Assembly (NCBI GenBank): GCA_035276085.1
Contig: DATELY010000129.1
Location: 1-10,245, forward strand
DNA from: DATELY01 sp035276085
GTDB lineage: Bacteria; Pseudomonadota; Gammaproteobacteria; Steroidobacterales; Steroidobacteraceae
Direction of reading: 5' to 3'
Length of the DNA: 10,245 nt
The position numbers and the translations under genes were made by a program. Positions 1 through 7,356 of this stretch are shown piece after piece. Below the pieces are notes generated by a model. It saw only the letters and a program-made list of their open reading frames with translations. It was not told where the DNA came from and did not search any database. The first letter of the stretch is position 1; each line of letters begins with the position of its first letter.

Positions 1-462
1 CTGAATCCACACCGGGTGATCCGGCGCAGCCGAGTCCAATTCCTTCCGATGAGGCAAACGGCCTTCGAGCAAATCCTGCCACGAGCGACGAACGAAGTAG
101 TGTGGCTCACCGACCGGCGTGGTGATGATCCATTGACCATGTGGAGTTACGGCTGCACGCTGCCGGATTCGCGCCAGGATGTCGGCGTGATCACGCGCGT
201 CGTACAACAGCACGCAGTCAGCGTCGAAGCTTCCAAAATGCAGTGCATGAGGATGATTGTCGATGATGCCGGGTAGTACACAGCCGCCCCGCACGTCCAC
301 CGCCCGCGCGTGAACGCCGGCAAGCGACCTCATGTCTGATACCGATCCGGTCGCAAGCACCGTGTTGCCCTGCAACACGAGGGCTTCGTGGATTTCGCGC
401 CGATCATTTTGCGTCACAACCTCACCGCCGTGGATCAGCGTGCGCTGCTGGGGTTTCGGCAT
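1..462 (-). CDS. YtcJ-like amidohydrolase A, N-terminal 154 codons (partial, runs off the left edge)
   Basis: A metal-dependent hydrolase of the amidohydrolase superfamily, Amidohydrolase_3/YtcJ-like branch; the partial protein carries no signal peptide, so it should be cytoplasmic. What is seen: a start ATG at 462-460 preceded by GGAGAGG with 6 nt spacing, then an uninterrupted frame to the window edge. It begins MPKPQQRTLIHGG, typical of the small beta-sandwich that precedes the TIM barrel, and has CVLPGIIDNHPH at residues 61-72, where H70 and H72 should be the first metal ligands (the usual form is DxHxH). The later metal and catalytic residues lie outside the window. It aligns without gaps to the neighbouring amidohydrolase B, about 112 of 154 residues identical by hand count, rising to about 85% from residue 61 on. 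It starts 23 bp after the stop of B, so the two are probably cotranscribed. Substrate unknown; family members hydrolyse amides, formamides and similar bonds. It is open to the edge, so whether the full gene is intact cannot be judged. Confidence 0.88.
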   Translation of the reverse strand, partial: MPKPQQRTLIHGGEVVTQNDRREIHEALVLQGNTVLATGSVSDMRSLAGVHARAVDVRGGCVLPGIIDNHPHALHFGSFDADCVLLYDARDHADILARIRQRAAVTPHGQWIITTPVGEPHYFVRRSWQDLLEGRLPHRKELDSAAPDHPVWIQ

Positions 463-468
463 ACGTTG

Positions 469-475
469 CCTCTCC
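469..475 (-). promoter_or_regulatory. Ribosome binding site of amidohydrolase A
   Basis: GGAGAGG on the minus strand, 6 nt before the ATG at 462-460. It lies wholly in the 23-bp gap after the stop of amidohydrolase B and fixes the start of the partial gene. Confidence 0.75.
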
Positions 476-485
476 GACAGTCGAT

Positions 486-2252
486 CTAGCGTTGCACGCG
501 TTCGGCCGGCAGGTCGGCTTCGTCCAAGCGCAGTAGAGCGCCGGTATCGAAGATGTCCTTCCCCTCCAGCACGGTCTTGAGCACCCGCGTCTTCGGTAAG
601 TCATCGACAGCGCAGGTGAGCGGATTGCGATCGACGATGGTCAAGTCCGCTTTGTAGCCGGACTGCAGCGCACCGATACCGTTCCACTGCATCAAGCGCG
701 CGTTGTTGATCGTCCAACCATCGAGCGCCTGCTGCCGACCGATCGAGTAGCCAGGGCCTGCGTGTCGATACCCGGAGCCGGCGAATTCGCGTGTTTCGGC
801 GAGCGCCATGTGCTCGAACGGACTGTCGGGTCCCCAGTCGCTACCCAATCCGACATTGGCGCCGGATGCAAACATCTTGCCGACCGGGATCAACTCCTGC
901 AGCGCCTGCTGGCCCATGCGCTCGCGATACATGTCGCCCTTGCCGAAGCAGAAGCTCAACGTGGTGGTCAGATGAAAGTGCAGCCTGGCGTAGCGCTCGA
1001 TGGTGGCGTCGTCGATGAAGATGTTGTGCTGCATGACCCACTGCCGGGCACTCACATCCCATTCTGCGAGGAATGTTTCCAGATTCGCGAGGAACCGCCG
1101 GTGATCGCGGCCGCTCGTCGGCATGAGGTTCAGCCGCACGTTGTGGCGTAGACAGTAGTCGATCGCTTCGCGCTCCATGTTTCCGGAAATGAACGTGTGT
1201 CCACACGTGGGCCGCCCGAAGGGATCGCTGTAGTTGCGGTTTCTCGGCATGTGGCCCGACCAACCCGGGCCGCCGACACCGAGGGTGACACCGTTGACGC
1301 GAAACAACGGATCGACCGTCTGCGTCAGTTTTGCCGCCAAGGCAAGATTCGCGCGAATGCGCTCATCCGTAAGGCCCATGCCGAAATCGAACGCGAGCGG
1401 CGCGCCTTCCAGCGTCGCCAGCACGCGCATTTTCAGCTGGCCTTCGTTGCGCGCGCGCTGATAGGCAGCGATGTGTTCCGGGTCCATCGCATGGCCCTCG
1501 TAGGCGCTCGTGACACCGCGCCGCGCTGCCGCTCGCTGCCCTGCCAGTGCCCCCTGATACCAGAGCTCGTCGCTTGGAGGCCCCAACTGTGCCAGCACAC
1601 GCGTGAGCCAAAAGCGGCTGCTGTTGTAATAGTTGGTTACGTAGCCGCTGAAGAGGCCGGTCAGCTCGCCATGCGCATCCTTGTCGACGAACACATCATC
1701 GATGTAGTTCGGCAGGTCGCGCGTGAAACCCAGCACCTGCAGCGCCTTCGAATTCATCGCACAGACATTGGGAACCACCGGCGCGTAGGCCTGAATCCGG
1801 ACTGGATGATCCGGAGCCGCCGAATCCAGCTCCTGGCGATCGGGCAGTCGGCGTTCGGGCAGATCGCGCCAGGAGCGGCGAATGAAATAATGCGGCTCGC
1901 CCACCGGTGTGGTCAGGATCCACTCGCCCCGAGGAGTGACCGCCGCACGCTGCCGGATTCGCGCCAGGATGTCGGCATGATCGCGCGCGTCGTACAACGG
2001 CACGCACCCGGCATCGAAGCTGCCGAAGTGCAGTGAGTGCGGATGATTGTCGATGAGACCCGGCAGTACACAGGCCCCGTGCAGGTCGAGCTCGCGGGCC
2101 GAGGGACCCGCGAGCCGCTTCATGTCCGACAGCGTGCCCGTCCCCAGCACGCGATCGTCTTCCAGCGCCAATGCTTCGTGTGTCTCGCGCTTGTCGTTCT
2201 GCGTGAGTACCGACCCGCCGGACAGGAGGGTACGTCGCGATGTCTGCGTCAT
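486..2252 (-). CDS. YtcJ-like amidohydrolase B (Amidohydrolase_3, composite-domain metal hydrolase)
   Basis: A 588-residue cytoplasmic hydrolase with no signal peptide, a usual length for the YtcJ/AepA-like branch of the amidohydrolase superfamily. It begins with a small beta-sandwich half-domain (about residues 1-62), followed by the TIM barrel, and the sandwich is completed at the C-terminus (YKADLTIVDRNPL, about residues 533-545). Putative metal ligands are H70 and H72 in DNHPH; H409 in MQHN sits where the family usually has IEHA, and D472 in GLGSDWGPDSP matches the family GSDWP motif and should be the catalytic aspartate. I chose ATG 2252-2250 because GGAG lies 8 nt upstream and because the longer in-frame start would overlap the end of the receptor gene. 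It begins 17 bp after the receptor stop and ends 23 bp before its paralogue A, so it belongs to the same transcript. The substrate is not recognisable; an amide, N-formyl or ester bond in the imported compound is an inference. Confidence 0.9.
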   Translation of the reverse strand: MTQTSRRTLLSGGSVLTQNDKRETHEALALEDDRVLGTGTLSDMKRLAGPSARELDLHGACVLPGLIDNHPHSLHFGSFDAGCVPLYDARDHADILARIRQRAAVTPRGEWILTTPVGEPHYFIRRSWRDLPERRLPDRQELDSAAPDHPVRIQAYAPVVPNVCAMNSKALQVLGFTRDLPNYIDDVFVDKDAHGELTGLFSGYVTNYYNSSRFWLTRVLAQLGPPSDELWYQGALAGQRAAARRGVTSAYEGHAMDPEHIAAYQRARNEGQLKMRVLATLEGAPLAFDFGMGLTDERIRANLALAAKLTQTVDPLFRVNGVTLGVGGPGWSGHMPRNRNYSDPFGRPTCGHTFISGNMEREAIDYCLRHNVRLNLMPTSGRDHRRFLANLETFLAEWDVSARQWVMQHNIFIDDATIERYARLHFHLTTTLSFCFGKGDMYRERMGQQALQELIPVGKMFASGANVGLGSDWGPDSPFEHMALAETREFAGSGYRHAGPGYSIGRQQALDGWTINNARLMQWNGIGALQSGYKADLTIVDRNPLTCAVDDLPKTRVLKTVLEGKDIFDTGALLRLDEADLPAERVQR

Positions 2253-2260
2253 GAAGACAT

Positions 2261-2264
2261 CTCC
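2261..2264 (-). promoter_or_regulatory. Ribosome binding site deciding the start of amidohydrolase B
   Basis: GGAG on the minus strand, 8 nt before ATG 2252-2250 and inside the 16-bp gap after the receptor stop codon (TGA, 2271-2269). It favours the 588-residue protein over a version 27 residues longer that would overlap the receptor gene. Confidence 0.65.
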
Positions 2265-2268
2265 GTGC

Positions 2269-4446
2269 TCAGAACGTTGCGCCGACCGTGACGCCATAGG
2301 TTCGCGGCGGTTGATACGAAACGGCGGTTCCATGCACCGCGCCTGCGATCTCGGTTGCGATCGCCTCGTCCGTCAGGTTCTTGCCCCAGACGCGAACGTA
2401 GTAGGCCTTCCCGGGTGCTGCCCATGTGACGCCGGCATTGACGAGCGGATAGCTGTCCTGCTTGCGCAGGTTGTCGACCTCCGTGTAGAAGCCGTCGTTG
2501 TAGACGGCGTTGAGATTCAACGTCATCTCGCCACCGAACGCAGGAACGGAGTACTCGGCACCGAGCGTCGCCGTCAGCTTCGAGGTGAAGGGCAACTCGT
2601 GATCGGTCGCATCTGCCGTCGTCACGAGATTGCCGCCGGTCGGAACGGGAATGTTGAAGAGCGCATCTTCGTACGTGCCGAAGCGAGCGTGCAGGTACGT
2701 CAGGCCGCCGAACAGATGCAGTCCCTCCGCCAGGAGCGCCTCGAAGTCCGCGTCCAACCCGTAGATATCCGCGGATGGGCCGTTCGCGATGCCCACCTGA
2801 CCCTGCGGTGTGAAGAAAGGCACCTGGATATTGGTGTAGTCGTAGTAGAACACGGCCGGATTGAAGCGCAGGCGCCGATCCAGCAGATCCGACTTCACTC
2901 CGATTTCATACGCATCGATCAGCTCGGGTTTGTACGGCGGGTCACCCAACAGCGTGGCGTTGAATCCACCGCTCTTGAAGCCGCGGTTGAAAGAGACGTA
3001 ACCCAGCACGTCGTCGGATAACTGCTGATCGAGCGCGATGCGCCACGTCATCTTGTGGAAGCTCTCGTCCTCGTTTGCGGACGCGATGGCACCGATCGGA
3101 ATGCCGCCGACCACAAAGCCGAGGCTCTCGCCGTCGAGCTCACGCTTCTCGTCCGTATAGCGCAGGCCCAAAGTGAGGTTGGTACTGGCAGTCAGCGCGT
3201 ACGTCGCTTGTCCGAACGCCGCGAGCGACTCGGTCTTCTGCTTGCTCGTGGTGACGATCTCTTCGAGCGGCAGCAACGGATTTATCGCGGGCCCGATCAG
3301 TCGCAGTCGCGTCGGATCCCATTCGCCTTCAGCTGAGAAGTAATACAGACCCGCGACCCACCGCAACGCATCGTCCGTTCTCGACAGCAACTGGAACTCC
3401 TGACTGAACTGTCGATCCTTTTGCCTGTTCTGCAGATCGATCGCCGGCGTGGGCGTCAAGTCGTAATCCAGATCGAAGTCGTACTGCGAACGGCGGTAGG
3501 CAGTGATGCTCACCAGCTCCGCGGCGGAGAATTGGTGGTTGATGCGCAGGCTGGCGCCGCCGGCATCCGACAACTTCGCGCGCGTGTCGAAGTCGGTGTT
3601 CACGTCCCATTCGTCGCCTGGCGTGGGTGGGCCGAACAGCGGCGTCTCTCCCTTGAGAGCCCCCAACCAGGGCGTATCGCCGCGTCTCGACTGAACGTCG
3701 AAGCTCAAGCGGATCTTGGTCGAATCGCCGGGCTTGAAAAGCACGGTGGAGCGCGCGGAGATGTCCGAGGTCTGCCTGTTTGCATCCTCTCCCGTGGCGA
3801 AGTTGCGACCGTAACCTTCCCCTTGGCTCGAGCCCTGGACGGCAAGATCCAAGGCAACCCGCTCGGATCCCCCGGTGAGGTAAGCGCTGCCGGTGAACGT
3901 ATCGAAGTTGCCGTAACCCACATCGAAGTTGCCGCCAAACTCGGCCTGCGGATCCTTCGTGATGACGTTGATCACACCGCCCGTGGCATTGCGCCCGAAC
4001 AGCGTGCCCTGCGGCCCTTTGAGCACTTCGATGCGTTCGATGTTATTGAGCGTGAACAACGCGACCGGAGCGGAAGCGAGGTACACACCGTCTATGTACG
4101 AGGCAACAGCGTTCTCGATGCCGGGACCGAACGACGAGGTTCCCACACCACGCAACCGCGGCATGGAATAACCGGCGGTCGCCGGAACGCTCAGGCTCGA
4201 GGTCATGACTTGCATGTCGACGCTGTTACCGACACCTCCGGCGCTCAGTTGCGAGGCCGTGATCGCGGTAATGGCGATCGGCACGTCCTGCAGATTCTCG
4301 GCGCGCTTCTGCGCGACCACAACGATCTCTTCCAGCTGCAGGCCTGCGGACGCATCGTCGCTCTGGGCCAATACCGACTGAGTCAGCAGCGCATTCAATC
4401 CCAGTGCGAGACCGGCTTTGGGCCATACACGAGTCTTGCATTTCAT
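2269..4446 (-). CDS. TonB-dependent outer-membrane receptor 1
   Basis: A 725-residue outer-membrane receptor that would take up a ligand too large or scarce for porins, powered by TonB-ExbB-ExbD. Seen in order: a signal peptide (basic MKCKTR, hydrophobic core, likely cut near VLA|Q at residues 27-28); a TonB box EEIVVVAQKR at 39-48; a plug domain from about 50 to 170 with RLRGVG (97-102), YIDGVYL (117-123) and LKGPQGTLFGRNATGG (142-157); then a beta-barrel ending in VGATF, with the C-terminal phenylalanine recognised by the outer-membrane assembly machinery. The start ATG 4446-4444 has a very good GGAGGT 6 nt upstream; a longer frame adds 23 residues before the signal peptide and is unlikely. 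Receptors of this style are often annotated as ferric-siderophore receptors, but in sphingomonads and relatives many serve aromatic or sugar catabolism. Its position between the ligase and the hydrolases argues for substrate uptake rather than iron. Ligand unknown. Confidence 0.93.
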   Translation of the reverse strand: MKCKTRVWPKAGLALGLNALLTQSVLAQSDDASAGLQLEEIVVVAQKRAENLQDVPIAITAITASQLSAGGVGNSVDMQVMTSSLSVPATAGYSMPRLRGVGTSSFGPGIENAVASYIDGVYLASAPVALFTLNNIERIEVLKGPQGTLFGRNATGGVINVITKDPQAEFGGNFDVGYGNFDTFTGSAYLTGGSERVALDLAVQGSSQGEGYGRNFATGEDANRQTSDISARSTVLFKPGDSTKIRLSFDVQSRRGDTPWLGALKGETPLFGPPTPGDEWDVNTDFDTRAKLSDAGGASLRINHQFSAAELVSITAYRRSQYDFDLDYDLTPTPAIDLQNRQKDRQFSQEFQLLSRTDDALRWVAGLYYFSAEGEWDPTRLRLIGPAINPLLPLEEIVTTSKQKTESLAAFGQATYALTASTNLTLGLRYTDEKRELDGESLGFVVGGIPIGAIASANEDESFHKMTWRIALDQQLSDDVLGYVSFNRGFKSGGFNATLLGDPPYKPELIDAYEIGVKSDLLDRRLRFNPAVFYYDYTNIQVPFFTPQGQVGIANGPSADIYGLDADFEALLAEGLHLFGGLTYLHARFGTYEDALFNIPVPTGGNLVTTADATDHELPFTSKLTATLGAEYSVPAFGGEMTLNLNAVYNDGFYTEVDNLRKQDSYPLVNAGVTWAAPGKAYYVRVWGKNLTDEAIATEIAGAVHGTAVSYQPPRTYGVTVGATF

Positions 4447-4452
4447 TCCGAT

Positions 4453-4458
4453 ACCTCC
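4453..4458 (-). promoter_or_regulatory. Strong ribosome binding site of receptor 1
   Basis: GGAGGT on the minus strand, 6 nt before ATG 4446-4444. It is the closest match to the consensus in the window and decides the start just before the signal peptide. Confidence 0.8.
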
Positions 4459-4506
4459 AATGCGAAGCGCTTGGCTAAGCGTGTTCAAGTTGTAGATCTC
4501 TTCACG

Positions 4507-4529
4507 CACGCGCACTGCGAGTACGCGTG
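4507..4529 (-). other. Hairpin between the ligase and receptor 1
   Basis: On the minus strand CACGCGTACT, loop CGC, AGTGCGCGTG: a 10-bp stem with one T.G wobble and a 3-nt loop, starting 26 nt after the ligase stop codon. No T-run follows, so it is not a canonical intrinsic terminator; it could stabilise or separate the messages of the ligase and the receptor. The remainder of the 109-bp gap (4447-4555) holds the receptor ribosome binding site and a TTGAAC near 4482-4487 (minus strand), for which I see no matching -10 box. Confidence 0.4.
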
Positions 4530-4555
4530 TATGGCAACGTCAGCTGCAGCCGGAT

Positions 4556-6133
4556 TCAGCGGCGCTGCAATTCACGCTCGCGTAAACGAAAGCGTTGAAT
4601 CTTCCCCGTGGCTGTCTTAGGCAGCTCCGTTATGAATTCGATGAAGCGCGGATACTTGTAGGGCGCAAGGTGCTGCTTCACGAAGGCTTGCAAATCCGCG
4701 GCGCTGGTCGTGCACCCCTCCTTCAACACGACGAAGGCCTTGGTCTTGATCAGACCTTCGCCGTCGGGCACGCCGATGACTGCGGCTTCGAGCACCGCCG
4801 GGTGCTGTACCAACGTTGCTTCCACCTCGAAGGGACTGACGTAGATGCCGCTGACTTTGATCATGTCATCGCTGCGACCCGCGTATTGCAGGCTGCCGTC
4901 CGCATTGCGGACGTACTTGTCGCCGGTCTTCGTCCAGCCGCCCTGAAAGGTCTCGCGAGTTTTCTCGCGATTGCCCCAGTACATCAAAGCAGCGGAAGGA
5001 CCGCGGACGTACAGGTCGCCCAACTCGCCATCTCCAACTGGCCTGCTTTCTTCACCCCTCAACTCGATGTCATAGCCGGGCACCGGCCACCCCGTCGTGC
5101 CGTAGCGCACACGCTCCGGCCGATTCGAGATGAAGATGTGCAGCATCTCGGTCGAGCCGATGCCATCGACGATGTCCAGGCCGAAGTGCTCGCGGAAGCG
5201 CTCACCGATCTCGGCAGGCAGGGCTTCACCCGCGGAAGAAACCAGTCTCAGCGCGACACCTTCCCGTGCCGGCAAGTTGCGCGCCGCCAGCATGCCCGCG
5301 AACCCGGTCGGCGCGCCGCAGAACACGGTCGGTTTCATGCCGCTCGTGCCGCCGAGCCAGCGCTTGAATACCGCATCGGGCGTTGCCCTTTCCGCCATGA
5401 GCACCACCGTCGCGCCGACGCCGAACGGAAAGGACAGCGAGTTGCCGAGACCGTAAGCGAAGAACAATTTGGCGGCGGAGAAGCAGACGTCCGTCTCCTG
5501 CAGCGCCAGTACGGTCTTGCCGTACAACTCGATGGTCCAGTAGGGGTTGGCGTGCGAGTGCACGGTGCCTTTGGGCCTCCCGGTCGAGCCCGAGGAGTAC
5601 AGCCAGAAACCGGGATCATCCGCGTTCGTCGCAGCCGGCCTCGCCAGTGGCGCGTGCAGATGCAGGAATGCTTCGAACTCGATTTCAGCAGGATGCAGCG
5701 GCGCCACGGGCCGCGCGACGATCACTTTCTGCACTTCGTGATCCGACTTGACCAGCGCTGCATTCAGCACCGGCAGCAACGCGCCCGACACGATCACCGC
5801 CTGCGCACGGGAATGCTCCAGCATGTAGGCGTAATCGTCCGCTGTCAGCAGCGTGTTCACCGCGACCGGCACCAGGCCCGCATACATCGCACCCAGGAAG
5901 CCGACCGGCCAATCGGCGCAGTCCTGCATCAGCAGGAGCACGCGTTCCTCACGCCGCAGACCGATGGAGCACAGCGCGGATGCCATCATGCGCACCCGCT
6001 CGGCGAGTTGGCCGTAAGTGATCGACCCGTCATCGTCCACCACCGCGATCCTGGCGGCACGCGCCGAGTTCACCTGCAGCAGGTGCTGCGCGAAATTGAA
6101 ACGCTCAGGCAGGCCCTGAATCTCTGTTGGCAT
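4556..6133 (-). CDS. Benzoate-CoA-ligase-family acyl-CoA synthetase (AMP-forming)
   Basis: A 525-residue cytoplasmic adenylating enzyme expected to convert an aromatic carboxylate, ATP and CoA into aryl-CoA, AMP and pyrophosphate. Seen: the P-loop YSSGSTGRPKGTVH at 179-192; FSAAKLFFAYGLGN at 218-231 and GIGSTEMLHIFISN at 324-337, both strongly reminiscent of benzoate- and 4-hydroxybenzoate-CoA ligases, with A226/Y227 and H332/I333 at positions I recall as lining the aryl pocket; TGD at 403-405; the hinge and CoA-binding stretch GRSDDMIKVSG at 419-429; and TATGK with the adenylation lysine K511. The length fits the family. The start ATG 6133-6131 has GGGGGA 9 nt upstream; a frame 20 residues longer runs through the gap without family character. 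It follows the Rieske oxygenase gene by 84 bp. The preferred aromatic acid (plain, hydroxylated or methoxylated) cannot be read from the sequence. Confidence 0.92.
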   Translation of the reverse strand: MPTEIQGLPERFNFAQHLLQVNSARAARIAVVDDDGSITYGQLAERVRMMASALCSIGLRREERVLLLMQDCADWPVGFLGAMYAGLVPVAVNTLLTADDYAYMLEHSRAQAVIVSGALLPVLNAALVKSDHEVQKVIVARPVAPLHPAEIEFEAFLHLHAPLARPAATNADDPGFWLYSSGSTGRPKGTVHSHANPYWTIELYGKTVLALQETDVCFSAAKLFFAYGLGNSLSFPFGVGATVVLMAERATPDAVFKRWLGGTSGMKPTVFCGAPTGFAGMLAARNLPAREGVALRLVSSAGEALPAEIGERFREHFGLDIVDGIGSTEMLHIFISNRPERVRYGTTGWPVPGYDIELRGEESRPVGDGELGDLYVRGPSAALMYWGNREKTRETFQGGWTKTGDKYVRNADGSLQYAGRSDDMIKVSGIYVSPFEVEATLVQHPAVLEAAVIGVPDGEGLIKTKAFVVLKEGCTTSAADLQAFVKQHLAPYKYPRFIEFITELPKTATGKIQRFRLRERELQRR

Positions 6134-6142
6134 CACGTCATA

Positions 6143-6148
6143 TCCCCC
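6143..6148 (-). promoter_or_regulatory. Ribosome binding site of the CoA ligase
   Basis: GGGGGA on the minus strand, 9 nt before ATG 6133-6131. It supports the 525-residue start over the longer open frame. The rest of the 84-bp gap to the oxygenase stop (6134-6217) shows no hairpin or promoter that I can support. Confidence 0.6.
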
Positions 6149-6217
6149 AAATGGCCGCGCGGATTTGCAATGCGTCCCGCACGATCCTTCCAAGACAATC
6201 TACGAGCGGCGAGCGCT

Positions 6218-7288
6218 TCAGCGTTGCTCCAGCTCGGCAAGGTATTTCAGGTGCCGGCGCATCGTGATTCCGGCGCGATCCGTCGGCAGACTGATCTGCT
6301 GAACCTCTCGACCGCTTTCCAGTTGCTGCAACTCCGTGATGCGTTCGATCGCAAACAGATCCTCTTGGAAGGCCGCGAGTTGCTGCTGGATCATGAAGTC
6401 GCTCATCTCCGGCCGGCCGCGCGCGAAGTTCCGCGCCTGCACCGTCCAGTAGTGAGTGCTGTGCTGTGTTTCCGGCGTGATGAGCTGCGCAACCTTCACC
6501 GTGGGCTGGAGTTGTTCCGACGCCTCGGGACGATCGAGATTGCGGAAGATGCCGGTATTCACGTGCACGCCGGGCGCGACGTACTGCGAGCCCGACATCC
6601 GCAACGCGCGCTCGCCTTTCCACCCCAACGGCTCCGCATAGATTGCGGGCAACCGGCACTCGACCTGCCGCCACACCTGGATATCGGTGCCGTCGATCCG
6701 GTTCTCGACGGGAGCACGGGCGTACTCAGGCGTGCCGAACGTCTTGGCGTGCAGGAAGCTCAAGTGCGAGAGGTCGAGCAGGTTCTCGTGCAGATGAACG
6801 TAGTTGCCTTTGACGTGCAGATATCCCGAGCGCGCATCCCATTGCGGGTGGTTCATCCATTCCGGATGCGACGGGCTCGAGTCGTGCGCCCGGCTCGCCT
6901 CACCCATCCAGATCCAGACGAAGTCACCCAGCTCGACCGTGGCGTAACCGCGCACCTTGACTGCTTCGGGCACGCTGGTTTGCATGGGAATCTCGACACA
7001 GCGTCCGCTCGCGTCGTAGCGCAGACCGTGGTAACCGCACACGATGGTGTCGCCTTCGAGATGGCCGTGCGCGAGCGGAAAACCGCGATGACAACATCGA
7101 TTCTGCAGCGCCACGGGCGCACCTGCCGCCGTTCTGTACAGCACGAGGCTGTGACCGAGCACCGTGCGTGCCATCGGCGTGCGCCCGATCTCGGAACCCA
7201 GTGCCACCACGTACCACGCGTCGTGGATGAATGGCGTATTCGCTTCCGCCATTTCTTTGCTCATCGGAGTTTTAACGGATGTTTCCAT
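6218..7288 (-). CDS. Rieske non-heme iron oxygenase, VanA/DdmC-like (aromatic O-demethylase or monooxygenase alpha subunit)
   Basis: A 356-residue oxygenase subunit that would use O2 and two electrons to demethylate or hydroxylate an aromatic substrate in the cytoplasm. Seen: family-typical HDAWYVVALGSEI at 22-34; the [2Fe-2S] Rieske motif C65-x-H67-x16-C84-x2-H87 (within NRCCHRG and CGYHG); and the mononuclear iron site ENLLDLSHLSFLH at 168-180 with D172, H175 and H180 as bridge and ligands, plus probable ligand D310 in FQEDLFAIE. Length and layout match single-component-type oxygenases such as vanillate or dicamba O-demethylase rather than the larger ring-hydroxylating dioxygenase alpha subunits. 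Starts at 7288, 7264 or 7252 are all possible; 7288 has a GGAAAGA but 12 nt away, so the start is uncertain. Much of the longer upstream frame runs antisense-like through the receptor gene and is not coding. A reductase partner is required and none is in the window. Confidence 0.92.
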   Translation of the reverse strand: METSVKTPMSKEMAEANTPFIHDAWYVVALGSEIGRTPMARTVLGHSLVLYRTAAGAPVALQNRCCHRGFPLAHGHLEGDTIVCGYHGLRYDASGRCVEIPMQTSVPEAVKVRGYATVELGDFVWIWMGEASRAHDSSPSHPEWMNHPQWDARSGYLHVKGNYVHLHENLLDLSHLSFLHAKTFGTPEYARAPVENRIDGTDIQVWRQVECRLPAIYAEPLGWKGERALRMSGSQYVAPGVHVNTGIFRNLDRPEASEQLQPTVKVAQLITPETQHSTHYWTVQARNFARGRPEMSDFMIQQQLAAFQEDLFAIERITELQQLESGREVQQISLPTDRAGITMRRHLKYLAELEQR

Positions 7289-7319
7289 CGAGCACCGCGG
7301 TCTTTCCGTTCGCAGCGTC

Positions 7320-7349
7320 CAGTCGCCGCGTCGCACGACGCGGCGACTG
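7320..7349 (-). other. Perfect 13-bp hairpin between receptor 2 and the oxygenase
   Basis: On the minus strand CAGTCGCCGCGTC, loop GTGC, GACGCGGCGACTG: a perfect, GC-rich 13-bp stem with a 4-nt loop, beginning 7 nt after the stop codon of receptor 2 and ending 31 nt before the oxygenase ATG. There is no T-run on either side, so it is not a standard intrinsic terminator. Its place fits a partial terminator, a processing or 3'-end stabilising structure, or a barrier that lets receptor and enzyme be expressed at different levels. Confidence 0.6.
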
Positions 7350-7356
7350 TTGCGCG

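Larger units (their letters stand above)
1..2252 (-). repeat. Tandem gene duplication of amidohydrolase, unit 1790 bp
   Basis: Bases 1-462 match 1791-2252 in direct orientation at a constant offset of 1790 bp with no gap in the protein alignment. The longest identical run I noticed is 32 nt, at 155-186 and 1945-1976. The unit equals one gene plus its short spacer, as expected for an old tandem duplication. The ribosome binding sites and the first 60 codons have diverged most, while residues 89-112 are almost unchanged. The rest of copy A lies outside the window, so the left boundary of the duplication cannot be seen. Confidence 0.85.

Noticed and set aside
1197..2036. A 279-codon plus-strand open frame with a similar partner at 16-276
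   Set aside because: Their mutual similarity looks like a conserved antisense gene, but it is only the reflection of the duplicated amidohydrolases on the other strand.
3421..4620. A 399-codon plus-strand open frame opposite receptor 1
   Set aside because: Antisense to the signal peptide, plug and part of the barrel of a clear TonB receptor; no domain in its own translation.
7320..7349. The hairpin as a canonical rho-independent terminator
   Set aside because: No T-run follows the stem on either strand.
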